This document shows, in pieces, positions 25,188 to 33,437 of a DNA stretch of 64,000 bases. Position 1 is the first letter of the stretch; every line of letters begins with the position of its first letter. Under the pieces are notes generated by a model that was given only the letters and a program-made list of their open reading frames with translations, did no database searches and had not been told where the DNA came from. Source of the DNA: CAYJAY01 sp964370715 (GTDB lineage Bacteria; Bacillota; Clostridia; Oscillospirales; Ruminococcaceae); the NCBI GenBank assembly GCA_964370715.1, contig CAYJKJ010000012.1, positions 20,237-84,236 of the forward strand. Direction: 5' to 3'. The translations under genes and the position numbers were made by a program.

Positions 25188-25787
25188 TTAAACTATAGAA
25201 GAAAGATATTCCTGTTTAACTCTTGTGTAACATTGCGGACAAAGCGAGCGATATTCCGTTTCGTTTTCGTTGTCAATTGCTACTTGCATACCCTCAAACA
25301 CAAACTTTCCGTTAACCATTCTTCCGTTTAAAAGCGCTTTTCTTCCGCATTCACAGATAGTTTTAAGCTCCTCAATGTTATGTGCAAGTTCCAAAAGCCT
25401 TGTGCTTCCGGGAAACCCTTTCATCTGGAAATCGGTGCGAAGCCCATAGCATATAACCGGTATATCAAGATGCACCGTTACCCAAAACAACTGTTCCGCT
25501 TGTTCTTTTGTAAAAAACTGCGATTCATCACACAACACACACGAAATAGGTCTTTGCTCATTTTGCTTTTTGATAATCTCAAAAACATCATCGCTTTGAC
25601 TTGTCAGATAATCCGCCGAGCGAGTGACCCCGATTCTCGAAACTAAAAGCTCTTTCCCTTTAGTGTCTATTAACGGCTTTAGAACAAAAACCGTCATCCC
25701 TCTTTCTTCATAGTTATGCGCAACTTGTATCATAGCGGTTGTCTTTCCGCAGTTCATTGCTCCATATCGATAAAAAAGTTTAGCCAT
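25188..25787 (-). CDS. tdk: Thymidine kinase (type II)
   Basis: Phosphorylates thymidine to dTMP in nucleoside salvage. The P-loop GAMNCGKTTAMIQ is at residues 9-21, DESQFFTKEQ is the DExQF/Walker B motif at about 89, and a zinc-binding lasso is formed by CECGRKALLNGR and CPQC near the C terminus. The length of 199 is standard. Its ATG follows the rex stop codon directly with no gap, so it is translated by coupling from rex. The link of a redox repressor with a dTMP salvage gene is an operon neighbourhood rather than a known pathway tie. Confidence 0.95.
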   Translation of the reverse strand: MAKLFYRYGAMNCGKTTAMIQVAHNYEERGMTVFVLKPLIDTKGKELLVSRIGVTRSADYLTSQSDDVFEIIKKQNEQRPISCVLCDESQFFTKEQAEQLFWVTVHLDIPVICYGLRTDFQMKGFPGSTRLLELAHNIEELKTICECGRKALLNGRMVNGKFVFEGMQVAIDNENETEYRSLCPQCYTRVKQEYLSSIV

Positions 25788-26438
25788 CTATTCCTCGCCT
25801 TTCCCCGAACAGTTGTTATGCACTTTAAACCCTAGCGTCATAAGGCTGTTTCCAAGATGCATATTTTCAACCTTAATTTCGCTTGATTCTTGAATATCGG
25901 TCGGAGAAAAGTTCCAAATTCCGGTTATTCCAAATTCAACGAGTTTCGCAACGGTTTTTTCGGTTGAATCGCTCGGTATACAAAGTATCGCAATTTTAGG
26001 TTTATGCTCTCGGCAAAATTCTTCTAGCGAATTAAGCCCCAAAACAGGAAGGTCAAGCCCTTTGTCCTCGACCTTGCTTGGGTTTTTGTCAAAAAGCCCA
26101 ATAAGCGACACTCCGGTAGATTGCGAGGTCATATAGTTGGCAAGCGCTTTTCCGAGGTTACCAACCCCCAAAAGTATCGCATCAAGATTTTGATCTAGAT
26201 GTAAAATCGTAGCGATCTCGTTTGCTAGCGCTTCAACGTTGTATCCATAACCCTGTTGACCAAACCCACCAAAACAGTTGAGATCTTGGCGAATCTGCGA
26301 AGCTGTAAGCCCCATTCTGTTGGCTATCTCTTTAGACGAGATCTTTTGAACCCCATTTTTTTTAAGAATAGATAAAAATTTATAGTATCTCGGCAGTCGC
26401 CTTACCACCGTTATCGAAACATCTTTGCTTTCCGGCAT
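25788..26438 (-). CDS. rex: Redox-sensing transcriptional repressor Rex
   Basis: Senses the NADH/NAD+ ratio: with NAD+ it binds DNA and represses fermentation and respiration genes; NADH releases it. The N-terminal winged helix is visible (RLPRYYKFLSIL, SSKEIANRMGLTASQIRQDL about 33-52, FGGFGQQGYGY), followed by the Rossmann domain with GVGNLGKAL at about 90 and the domain-swapped C-terminal helix. The length of 216 is normal. GGGAGG precedes the ATG. It is the third gene of the operon and 24 bases after icd, so the Rex site upstream of acn would make it autoregulated. Confidence 0.96.
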   Translation of the reverse strand: MPESKDVSITVVRRLPRYYKFLSILKKNGVQKISSKEIANRMGLTASQIRQDLNCFGGFGQQGYGYNVEALANEIATILHLDQNLDAILLGVGNLGKALANYMTSQSTGVSLIGLFDKNPSKVEDKGLDLPVLGLNSLEEFCREHKPKIAILCIPSDSTEKTVAKLVEFGITGIWNFSPTDIQESSEIKVENMHLGNSLMTLGFKVHNNCSGKGEE

Positions 26439-26462
26439 AGTTTCCTCCCAATAATAAATTTT

Positions 26463-27620
26463 TTATATCTTAGCAACAGTTTCGGCAACATATTCGCCAA
26501 ACTGTGCGCTAGTAGCTCCTGTGTCGCGTCCTGTAATCGTCAATTTCTTTTCGGTGAACATACAAATATCAAGTGCTTTTTCAAGCTTTTCGGCTTGCTC
26601 GTTATATCCTATATGGTTAAGCATTAAAACGGTTGCTCTGAGCATCGAGCATGGGTCGGCATAGATATCTCGTCCCTCTTCAACCATTCTCGGAGCAGAA
26701 CCGTGGATAGCTTCAAACATAGCGTATCTTTTACCGATATTAGCCGAACCGGCTGTCCCAACGCCACCTTGGAACTCGGCGGCTTCGTCGGTTAATATAT
26801 CGCCATAAAGGTTCGGAAGAACCATAACCTCAAAATCTCTTCTGCGTTTTTGGTCGACAAGTTTTGCTGTCATAATATCGATATACCAATCATCTGTTTG
26901 AATATCGGGATATTGTTTCGCTATGTCATAGCAAAGACCCAAAAACTTACCGTCGGTCTTTTTAACAACGTTTGCTTTTGTTATGATCGACACTCTTTTT
27001 TTGTTGTTCTTTTTCGCAAAATCAAACGCTAGCTTTGCAATTCGATTAGTTCCCTCGTCGGTCGTAACGGTGAAATCGACCGAAAATCCGTCAAGGTCAA
27101 CGCCGCTCGAACCCAAAGCATAAGCGCCTTCGGTGTTCTCTCGGAAAAATGTCCAATCTATTCCTTCGCTTGGAACTTTAACGGGACGAACGTTTGCAAA
27201 AAGATCAAGCTCTTTTCGCATAGCAACGTTTGCGCTCTCGATGTTTGGCATACCGTCGGTAGCTCTTGGGGTCGTTGTCGGTCCTTTTAAAATAACATGG
27301 CAGGTTTTAAGCTGTTCCAAAACATCCTCGGGAATTGCCTTGTTCTTTTCAATTCTGTTTTCGATTGTTAACCCTTCGATGTTTTTAAACTCGATCTTTC
27401 CGCTGTCAACATCCTGTTTTAAAATGGTTCTTAAAAGATTTTCCGAAACTTTTGTTATCGCAGGGCCTATTCCGTCGCCCCCGCAAATCCCGATAACAAT
27501 TTTATCAAGTTTGGAGAAATCAACAAAATCTCCGGCTTGTTTCATCTTTTCATGCCTTGCTTTTTGTTCGTTTAATAGCTTTTCAAACTTTTCAACCGCT
27601 AGTTTAATGCTGTCGCTCAT
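26463..27620 (-). CDS. icd: Isocitrate dehydrogenase, probably NAD-dependent
   Basis: Oxidatively decarboxylates isocitrate to 2-oxoglutarate. The beta-decarboxylating dehydrogenase fold is clear: CGGDGIGPA (about 45-53), NIESANVAMRKELDLFANVRP for isocitrate binding (Ser and three Arg), ENTEGAY, the Lys in KANVVKKTDG, and the metal aspartates in LYGDILTDEAAE. After HGSAP the stretch lacks the Lys/Tyr pair of NADP enzymes and has ADP instead, which points to NAD. An isopropylmalate dehydrogenase is excluded by the NIESANVAMRK segment and by its acn partner 41 bases upstream. Confidence 0.9.
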   Translation of the reverse strand: MSDSIKLAVEKFEKLLNEQKARHEKMKQAGDFVDFSKLDKIVIGICGGDGIGPAITKVSENLLRTILKQDVDSGKIEFKNIEGLTIENRIEKNKAIPEDVLEQLKTCHVILKGPTTTPRATDGMPNIESANVAMRKELDLFANVRPVKVPSEGIDWTFFRENTEGAYALGSSGVDLDGFSVDFTVTTDEGTNRIAKLAFDFAKKNNKKRVSIITKANVVKKTDGKFLGLCYDIAKQYPDIQTDDWYIDIMTAKLVDQKRRRDFEVMVLPNLYGDILTDEAAEFQGGVGTAGSANIGKRYAMFEAIHGSAPRMVEEGRDIYADPCSMLRATVLMLNHIGYNEQAEKLEKALDICMFTEKKLTITGRDTGATSAQFGEYVAETVAKI

Positions 27621-27661
27621 TTCGTAATACCACCCTTCGTTTATACCATTTGTATATAAAT

Positions 27662-29596
27662 TTATTTTTGTTGTTCTCTTGTGTAGTCCAGCAACCCGCC
27701 CGCTAAAAGAATCTTTCGCTGCCTTTCGGAGAGCGACGTTTTAAGCGGGATATTTTTGCCGTTATTATTGTTAATCAAAACAAAATCTTTCCCCTGTTCA
27801 AGGGTTGATTTTGCGTCTTTAATCGTCAGTTCATCGCAAAGAGATATGTCGTCATAATCGTCGGGATTAATAAATTCAAGCGGCAAAATTCCGGCGTTAA
27901 CAAGATTGTCTTTATGAATTCTTGCAAAGCTTTTAACTATGACGGCACGAACGCCGAGATAGAGCGGAACAAGCGCTGCGTGTTCCCTCGAAGAACCCTG
28001 TCCATAGTTTTCTCCGCCCACCACTATGCTCTGTTTCATTTCGCCGGCACGTTTCGGAAACTCTGTGTCACAGACGGTGAAACAAAACGTTGAAAGGTGC
28101 GGAATGTTGGAACGATAGGGAAGTATCTTTGCCCCTGCCGGCATGATGTGGTCGGTTGTGATGTTGTTTTCAACCTTGATCGAAACGGGGGATTGAATGT
28201 CGCCCGTTATCTTTATCGATTGAGGGATTTCCTTAATGTTAGGTCCTCTTAAAACTTCAACTTGTTTTGATTGTTGTTCATCTGCCGGTAGATGAACCAT
28301 GCTATCATTAATTTTAAACATTTCGGGAAGTGAATATTCAACAGATTTAAATTGATCTCTAGGGTCGGTTATAATTCCGGTAAGCGCCGACACCGCTGCC
28401 GTTTCGGGGCTAACAAGATATACATCCGCATCCGCCGTTCCGCTTCTTCCCAAAAAGTTTCGATTAAACGTTCTAAGGCTAACCGCTCCGCTTTTTGGCG
28501 ATTGCCCCATCCCGATACAAGGGCCGCAGGTGCATTCCAGCAACCTAGCGCCGGCATCAAGGAACATCGAAAGCGAACCGTTTTCGCTCATCATATCGAG
28601 AACCTGACGAGAACCGGGTGATATAACAAGGCTAACCGTTTCCGCTATTTTTTTGCCTTTCAAGATCATAGCGGCTTTTGTCATATCCGAAAGAGAAGAG
28701 TTTGTGCAGCTGCCTATGCAGACTTGGTCTACCTTGATTCCCGAAAGTTCGCTTATCGGTTTTATTATATCGGGCATATGCGGGCAAGCCGCAAGAGGAA
28801 CTATGCCGGAAAGATCTATCTCGATTATCTCGCTGTATTGAGCGTCGCTATCCGCTATAATCTCGACAAAGCTTTGTTCTCTTTGTTGTTTTTTAAGAAA
28901 ATCAAGCGTCGTTTCATCAGACGGGAAAATCGATGTTGTAGCTCCAAGCTCGGTTCCCATATTCGTTATCGTTGCTCTTTCCGGAACCGAAAGGGTTTTA
29001 ACCCCTTCTCCGAAATATTCAATAATTTTGCCAACACCGCCTTTAACGGTTAGCTTTTTTAAAACCTCAAGAATAACATCCTTTGCAGAAACTCCGGTTG
29101 AAAGCTTTCCAAAAAGTTTAATTCCAACAATCTTTGGGTTTAAAATATAGTATGTTCCGCCCCCCATAGCAACTGCAACATCAAGCCCACCGGCTCCGAA
29201 CGCTATCGAACCTATACCGCCGGCTGTTGGGGTGTGGCTGTCGGAACCTATCAGCGTTTTTCCGGGACAAGCGAACCTCTCAAGATGAACTTGGTGGCAG
29301 ATTCCGTTTCCCGGTCGAGAATATCTAACCCCGATTTTTTTTGCAACGGTTCTGATATACTCATGGTCGTCGGCGTTTTCAAATCCGCTTTGAAGTGTGT
29401 TATGGTCGATATAAGCTACTGAAAGCTCGGTTTTAACCCTTGGAATTCCCATGGCCTCGAATTCGAGATATGCCATAGTTCCCGTGGCGTCCTGCGTTAA
29501 AGTTTGGTCGATCTTAATCCCGATGTTTTCGCTCGTTAGAAGATCCCCTTCTAAGAGATGGCTTTTCAATATTTTTTGTGCAACCGTTAAACCCAA
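27662..29596 (-). CDS. acn: Aconitate hydratase
   Basis: Isomerises citrate to isocitrate with a [4Fe-4S] cluster. The compact type of about 644 residues joins LeuC-like and LeuD-like parts: cluster ligands lie in CIGSCTNSS and CTCGPCIGMGQSPKSG, GSDSHTPTAGG binds substrate, and the swivel domain has GENYGQGSSREHAAL near residue 540. A GTG at 29605 opens the frame, but AGGA touches it directly; the TTG at 29596 (MGLTVAQK) has AGGAG 8 bases upstream and gives the usual family N terminus, so I chose it. It is the first gene of the acn-icd-rex-tdk-GNAT operon, under a consensus promoter with a Rex-type operator. Confidence 0.93.
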   Translation of the reverse strand: MGLTVAQKILKSHLLEGDLLTSENIGIKIDQTLTQDATGTMAYLEFEAMGIPRVKTELSVAYIDHNTLQSGFENADDHEYIRTVAKKIGVRYSRPGNGICHQVHLERFACPGKTLIGSDSHTPTAGGIGSIAFGAGGLDVAVAMGGGTYYILNPKIVGIKLFGKLSTGVSAKDVILEVLKKLTVKGGVGKIIEYFGEGVKTLSVPERATITNMGTELGATTSIFPSDETTLDFLKKQQREQSFVEIIADSDAQYSEIIEIDLSGIVPLAACPHMPDIIKPISELSGIKVDQVCIGSCTNSSLSDMTKAAMILKGKKIAETVSLVISPGSRQVLDMMSENGSLSMFLDAGARLLECTCGPCIGMGQSPKSGAVSLRTFNRNFLGRSGTADADVYLVSPETAAVSALTGIITDPRDQFKSVEYSLPEMFKINDSMVHLPADEQQSKQVEVLRGPNIKEIPQSIKITGDIQSPVSIKVENNITTDHIMPAGAKILPYRSNIPHLSTFCFTVCDTEFPKRAGEMKQSIVVGGENYGQGSSREHAALVPLYLGVRAVIVKSFARIHKDNLVNAGILPLEFINPDDYDDISLCDELTIKDAKSTLEQGKDFVLINNNNGKNIPLKTSLSERQRKILLAGGLLDYTREQQK

Positions 29597-29627
29597 TGTT
29601 CCCACTCCTAAAATTTATTTTAAACAA

Positions 29628-29656
29628 ATTATAGTTTTTTTTAACAATTTTGTCAA
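29628..29656 (-). promoter_or_regulatory. Consensus sigma-A promoter of the acn operon
   Basis: Perfect TTGACA (29651-29656), 17-base spacer and perfect TATAAT (29628-29633) on the minus strand, about 30 bases before the acn start. This is the best promoter match in the window. Confidence 0.85.
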
Positions 29657-29667
29657 TAAATTAACAG
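29650..29667. promoter_or_regulatory. Putative Rex operator overlapping the acn promoter -35
   Basis: TTGTCAATAAATTAACAG matches TTGTTAA-N4-TTAACAA at 12 of the 14 defined positions, with the correct 4-base centre. It covers the -35 hexamer of the acn promoter, so binding would block polymerase, and rex itself lies in the operon. Confidence 0.65.
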
Positions 29668-29752
29668 ACTTATTTATGAATTAAATTATATAAATTGAAC
29701 ATAATATCTTCATAAAAACCTGATAAACAAAAATTTAAATCATGGAGACGTT

Positions 29753-30673
29753 ATGAAGTCTAACAAAAAGAACAAGCAAAAAAACATAACAACAACCGAT
29801 AAACTTTATAAGGAGTGGCTTGAAAGCAAAAATTTTTATGATCCAAACGATAAAAACTCGGCTGTATCGAACTACAGCCATTATAACTATCTTGATAACA
29901 GGCAGTCTTTCAACCCGCCCTTGCAACCGATTAACTCAGCAGAACCGTCCGACGACGAATCGGCAGAAGAAGCCCCAACCAACACGATTGAATACATCAA
30001 GGAATTCGGATCGATAGAAAAAACAAAAGGGGAATATCCCATACATTGTTTAACTATCGCCGGACAGATTGAAGGCCACAGCAATCTTCCCTCGACCGCA
30101 AAAGCGACAAAATATGAACACATCATTCCGCTGATAGTAGAGATCGACGAAGATCCCGAAATCGAAGGGTTGTTGGTTGTTCTCAACACGATGGGGGGAG
30201 ATGTTGAAGCGGGGCTTGCTATTGCCGAGCTTATTTCGGGAATGAAAAAACCCACAGCTTCTCTTGTTTTGGGCGGAGGACATTCGATAGGCATACCGCT
30301 TGCAGTTTCGGCTAACCGCTCGTTTATCGTTCCATCGGCAACGATGACAGTTCACCCCGTTCGCCACAACGGAACGGTGTTGGGGGTTCCGCAAACGATG
30401 TTGCATTTCGACAAGATGCAGGAAAGAATAACAAACTTTATCGCAAGGGGAAGCAACATAAAACCCGATCAATTTGAAAAGCTTCTTTTGAAAACAGGGG
30501 AGCTTGTGATGGATGTCGGAACGGTGCTTGATGGTGTCAAGGCGGTTAATGTTGGGCTTATCGATGAGATTGGTAATCTTTCGGACGCTATGAAATATCT
30601 GTATAGAAGGATAGATCGAAACCGAAAAAAGCTAGCAAAAAGGAAAGCGACAAAACAAAAAACTGTGTCATAA
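29753..30673 (+). CDS. tepA: ClpP-like protease, TepA family
   Basis: A serine protease of the ClpP/crotonase fold related to Bacillus TepA, a protein linked to secretion and to degrading spore proteins. A polar, low-complexity N-terminal part (1-80) precedes the core: PIHCLTIAGQIEGHS, NTMGGDVEAGLAIAELI, the nucleophile loop LGGGHSIGIPLAV (Ser178) and MTVHPVRHNG (His201). The length of 306 is slightly above the usual 245-260 because of the N-terminal extension. It is transcribed alone, divergent from the acn operon, with GGAG before the ATG. The hydrolase assignment is firm; the role in this organism is inferred. Confidence 0.85.
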   Translation: MKSNKKNKQKNITTTDKLYKEWLESKNFYDPNDKNSAVSNYSHYNYLDNRQSFNPPLQPINSAEPSDDESAEEAPTNTIEYIKEFGSIEKTKGEYPIHCLTIAGQIEGHSNLPSTAKATKYEHIIPLIVEIDEDPEIEGLLVVLNTMGGDVEAGLAIAELISGMKKPTASLVLGGGHSIGIPLAVSANRSFIVPSATMTVHPVRHNGTVLGVPQTMLHFDKMQERITNFIARGSNIKPDQFEKLLLKTGELVMDVGTVLDGVKAVNVGLIDEIGNLSDAMKYLYRRIDRNRKKLAKRKATKQKTVS

Positions 30674-30715
30674 AATAATTCCACTCATTTTTTATGGCAC
30701 ACAAACAAAACAAAA

Positions 30716-30751
30716 AGCGAACTGATTTTAACTAATTGGTTTGCTTTTATT
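30716..30751 (+). terminator. Terminator of the tepA-like gene
   Basis: AAGCGAAC pairs with GTTTGCTT (one G-T pair) around an AT-rich loop, followed by TTATTATGTTATTTTT. Confidence 0.6.
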
Positions 30752-30790
30752 ATGTTATTTTTAAATTATTGAAAACAAATAAAATTTTTG

Positions 30791-30819
30791 TTGAAACTTG
30801 ATGTAATATATACTACAAT
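30791..30819 (+). promoter_or_regulatory. Promoter of the HI0933-family gene
   Basis: TTGAAA (30791-30796), 17-base spacer, TACAAT (30814-30819), 44 bases before the TTG start. Confidence 0.5.
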
Positions 30820-30863
30820 ATATTATAATACTTTTTTATACTATAGAATTTTGGTGGGTTTTC

Positions 30864-32099
30864 TTGAAAACAATTGATGTTGCTATTGTCGGAGCGGGTG
30901 CTTCGGGGCTTGTTTCAGCCGGATTTGCAGCAAAACGAAACCTTTCGGTTAGCGTGTTTGAAAAAAACAAGATAATCGGAAAAAAACTTTTGATAACCGG
31001 AAAAGGTCGTTGCAACGTTATCAATAACTGCGATGTCGAAACGTTTTTATCAAACGTTTTAAGGGGCGAAAAGTTTCTGTCTAGCTGTATTTGGTCGTTC
31101 CCCCCTGTCGAAATTATCGAGTTTTTCGAAAACCTCGGGGTCGAACTTGTCACCGAGCGCGGCAACAGGGTTTTTCCAAAATCCAATAAATCAGCCGAAA
31201 TCGCCGACAGCCTTAGATCATTTGCAACAAAAAACGGCGCAAAGATTATAAAGAGCGAAATAAAGCGAATAGACTCCCTCGACAGTGGCGAGTTTTCGCT
31301 GTTGCTTCAGGATAAAACTGAGGTAATAGCAAAAGCGGTTGTCGTTGCTACGGGCGGAATGTCCTATCCCTTAACGGGCAGCACGGGGGACGGTTATCGT
31401 TTTGCAAAATGTTTTGGCCATTCTGTTTCCCCTCTTGTTCCCTCGCTCGTTTCGCTGGTTTCAAGCGAAAGTTTTTGCAAGACCGTTGCAGGTCTTTCGT
31501 TAAAGAATGTTTCGCTAAATGCAGTTTATAACCAAAAGCAAATTTTTAAAGATCAAGGCGAAATGCTGTTCACCCATGAAGGGATATCGGGTCCTTTGGT
31601 TTTAAGCCTTTCTTCAAAACTTCGTGGGATAGATTTTTCAAACCTTAAAGTTTTCATCGACCTTAAACCGGCACTCGACCTTAAAACCCTTGACAATCGC
31701 TTGATTCGAGATTTTAAAGAAAATCTAAATCGTGAATTTAAAAATAGTCTTTCAAAACTTTTGCCAAAGTCTTTGATCCCAATCGTTGTCGAAAGAAGTT
31801 TAATAGACCCTTCAAAAAAAGTTAATTCGATAACGGTGGAACAAAGAAAAAAACTTTGTGAAGTTATTAAAAATTTTGATATAGATATTTCATCCCTCGG
31901 AACGTTCGACGATGCTATTATAACGTCGGGGGGAATAGAGCTTAAAGAGATCAATCCCAAAACGATGATGTCGAAAAAAGTTCCTAATCTTTATTTTGTC
32001 GGAGAGGTTCTCGATTGTGATGCATATACCGGCGGGTTTAACCTTGGAATTGCGTTCGCAACCGGAAAAGCCGCAGGGGAAAATGTTTTGTTTGGTTAG
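30864..32099 (+). CDS. FAD-dependent oxidoreductase, HI0933 family
   Basis: A predicted flavoprotein of the HI0933/YhiN family with no settled reaction. The FAD loop GAGASGLVSAGFAAKR is at residues 9-24, then EKNKIIGKKLLITGKGRCN, which is the hallmark of the family, and VVATGGMSYPLTGSTGDGY; the C-terminal FAD motif is GEVLDCDAYTGGFNLGIAFATG. The length of 411 is usual. The TTG start has GGTGGG 6 bases upstream. In many Clostridia this gene sits upstream of cmk, plsC and ispH as here; in this window a RAYT transposase has come in between. Confidence 0.92.
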   Translation: MKTIDVAIVGAGASGLVSAGFAAKRNLSVSVFEKNKIIGKKLLITGKGRCNVINNCDVETFLSNVLRGEKFLSSCIWSFPPVEIIEFFENLGVELVTERGNRVFPKSNKSAEIADSLRSFATKNGAKIIKSEIKRIDSLDSGEFSLLLQDKTEVIAKAVVVATGGMSYPLTGSTGDGYRFAKCFGHSVSPLVPSLVSLVSSESFCKTVAGLSLKNVSLNAVYNQKQIFKDQGEMLFTHEGISGPLVLSLSSKLRGIDFSNLKVFIDLKPALDLKTLDNRLIRDFKENLNREFKNSLSKLLPKSLIPIVVERSLIDPSKKVNSITVEQRKKLCEVIKNFDIDISSLGTFDDAIITSGGIELKEINPKTMMSKKVPNLYFVGEVLDCDAYTGGFNLGIAFATGKAAGENVLFG

Positions 32100-32141
32100 T
32101 AATTGTGTTTATCATTGCAGTTATCTTTTTCGAGGTGATTT

Positions 32142-32717
32142 ATGGAATTACCAAAAAGAAAATCTATCAGATTAAAAGATTATGATTATAGTCAAAATGG
32201 TGCATACTTTGTAACGATATGCACACACAACAAAGAATGTATTTTTGGTGAGATATGTGGCGAAAAAGTTGAATTAAATACATATGGTCTTATCGTATTA
32301 AACCATATAAAAATATTATCTGGATTATACGACGATATAAAAATTGATAAATATGTAATTATGCCAAATCATATCCACATGATAATAGTGATTTGTAGGG
32401 AATGCATTGTATGCATTCCGCCAACAAAAGATAAATCTAAAATGTTAATACCCAAAATAATACAAACATTTAAATCGTCAATAACGAAAGAAATACGTAT
32501 GCTGAAAAATCTGCACCGGCACGATGACAACGCTGGAACGGAAAATCTGCACCGGCACGCATACAATGCGTGCCCTACCACGATTTGGCAAGCACGATAT
32601 TATGATCACATAATCAGAAATGAAAAAGAATGCCTAAAAATATTGGAATACATCGACACTAACCCACAAAAATGGGAACAGGATAAATTGTACAACGCAC
32701 CACGGACAACGCATTAA
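32142..32717 (+). CDS. REP-associated tyrosine transposase (RAYT, IS200/IS605-like Y1 family)
   Basis: A 191-residue single-strand DNA transposase. The HUH metal motif is in MPNHIHMIIVI (His77, His79) and the likely nucleophile is in QARYYDHIIRNE (Tyr153/154). The N-terminal RLKDYDYSQNGAYFVTICT is characteristic of this family. The region between the two motifs (about 85-146) carries two REP palindromes and a 36-base in-frame duplication (KNLHRHDDNAGT followed by ENLHRHAYNACP). The frame is open throughout, so the protein may still be active. No accessory gene or terminal inverted repeats were seen, as expected for RAYTs. It lies between the HI0933 gene and cmk, in their orientation. Confidence 0.9.
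   Translation: MELPKRKSIRLKDYDYSQNGAYFVTICTHNKECIFGEICGEKVELNTYGLIVLNHIKILSGLYDDIKIDKYVIMPNHIHMIIVICRECIVCIPPTKDKSKMLIPKIIQTFKSSITKEIRMLKNLHRHDDNAGTENLHRHAYNACPTTIWQARYYDHIIRNEKECLKILEYIDTNPQKWEQDKLYNAPRTTH
32395..32422 (+). repeat. REP-like palindrome inside the RAYT gene, forward copy
   Basis: GTAGGG head, stem GGAATGCAT/ATGCATTCC (32399-32407, 32411-32419), loop TGT, then CCG-type end. It is in-frame and sits just after the HUH motif. Confidence 0.8.
32506..32579 (-). repeat. REP-like palindrome inside the RAYT gene, reverse copy with duplicated arm
   Basis: Full copy at 32552-32579, read on the minus strand: GGTAGGG head, stem GGCACGCAT/ATGCGTGCC and loop TGT. The left flank AAAATCTGCACCGGCACG occurs twice, 36 bases apart (from about 32507 and 32543), giving an extra half-copy. 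Stem bases differ from the forward copy but stay paired. Confidence 0.8.
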
Positions 32718-32768
32718 ATAAATCTATTAAAATAAAAATATATGATTCATAAAAGGAGGAAAACTTAT

Positions 32769-33437
32769 ATGGTATCGATAGCGATTGACGGACCTGCCGG
32801 TGCGGGAAAGAGCACTATTGCGAGAAAGCTCGCAGAGGAACTCGGGTATATATATGTTGACACGGGAGCGCTATATAGAACCATCGCATACTACGTCATG
32901 TCGAAAGGCGTTGACATGAGAAAAAACAAAGATGTTGCGGCTCTTTTGACTGGTGTTTCTATTGAACTAAGGTTTGTTGATACCGAACAAAGGGTTTTTC
33001 TCAACAACGTTGATGTTTCGGGCAAAATTAGAAGCGAAGCGGTCTCGATGGCGGCTTCCGCTGTTTCGGGTCTTTCGTCGGTTCGGGAATTCTTGCTCTC
33101 TCTCCAAAAGGATATAGCGATTTCAAACAACGTCGTTATGGACGGGCGAGATATCGGAACGGTCGTTTTGCCGGATGCCGATATTAAGATATATCTAACC
33201 GCCTCACCCGAGGACAGGGCTATGCGCCGATATATCCAGCTCAAAGACAAAGGTATAAGCGCCGATTACAACGCAGTTTTGTCCGACCTTATCAAGAGGG
33301 ATTATGACGATAGCCACAGAGAGATAGCCCCCCTTAAAGTCGCAAATGATGCGGAATATGTCGACACGACAGGGAACGAACTTGAAAAATCGATTAAAAT
33401 TTTATGTGATCTCGTAAAGGAAAAATTAAGCGAATGA
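32769..33437 (+). CDS. cmk: Cytidylate kinase
   Basis: Phosphorylates CMP and dCMP to the diphosphates. The P-loop GPAGAGKSTIARKLA is at residues 8-22, YVDTGALYRTIAYY and DGRDIGTVVLPDADIKIYLTAS bind the nucleotide, and RDYDDSHREIAPLKVA is the C-terminal signature. I start at the ATG 32769, 9 bases after AAAGGAGG; an upstream in-frame ATG at 32742 lies before that site. The length of 222 is standard. It begins the cmk-plsC-ispH/S1 operon, a gene order common in Clostridia, each pair overlapping by 4 bases. Confidence 0.96.
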   Translation: MVSIAIDGPAGAGKSTIARKLAEELGYIYVDTGALYRTIAYYVMSKGVDMRKNKDVAALLTGVSIELRFVDTEQRVFLNNVDVSGKIRSEAVSMAASAVSGLSSVREFLLSLQKDIAISNNVVMDGRDIGTVVLPDADIKIYLTASPEDRAMRRYIQLKDKGISADYNAVLSDLIKRDYDDSHREIAPLKVANDAEYVDTTGNELEKSIKILCDLVKEKLSE

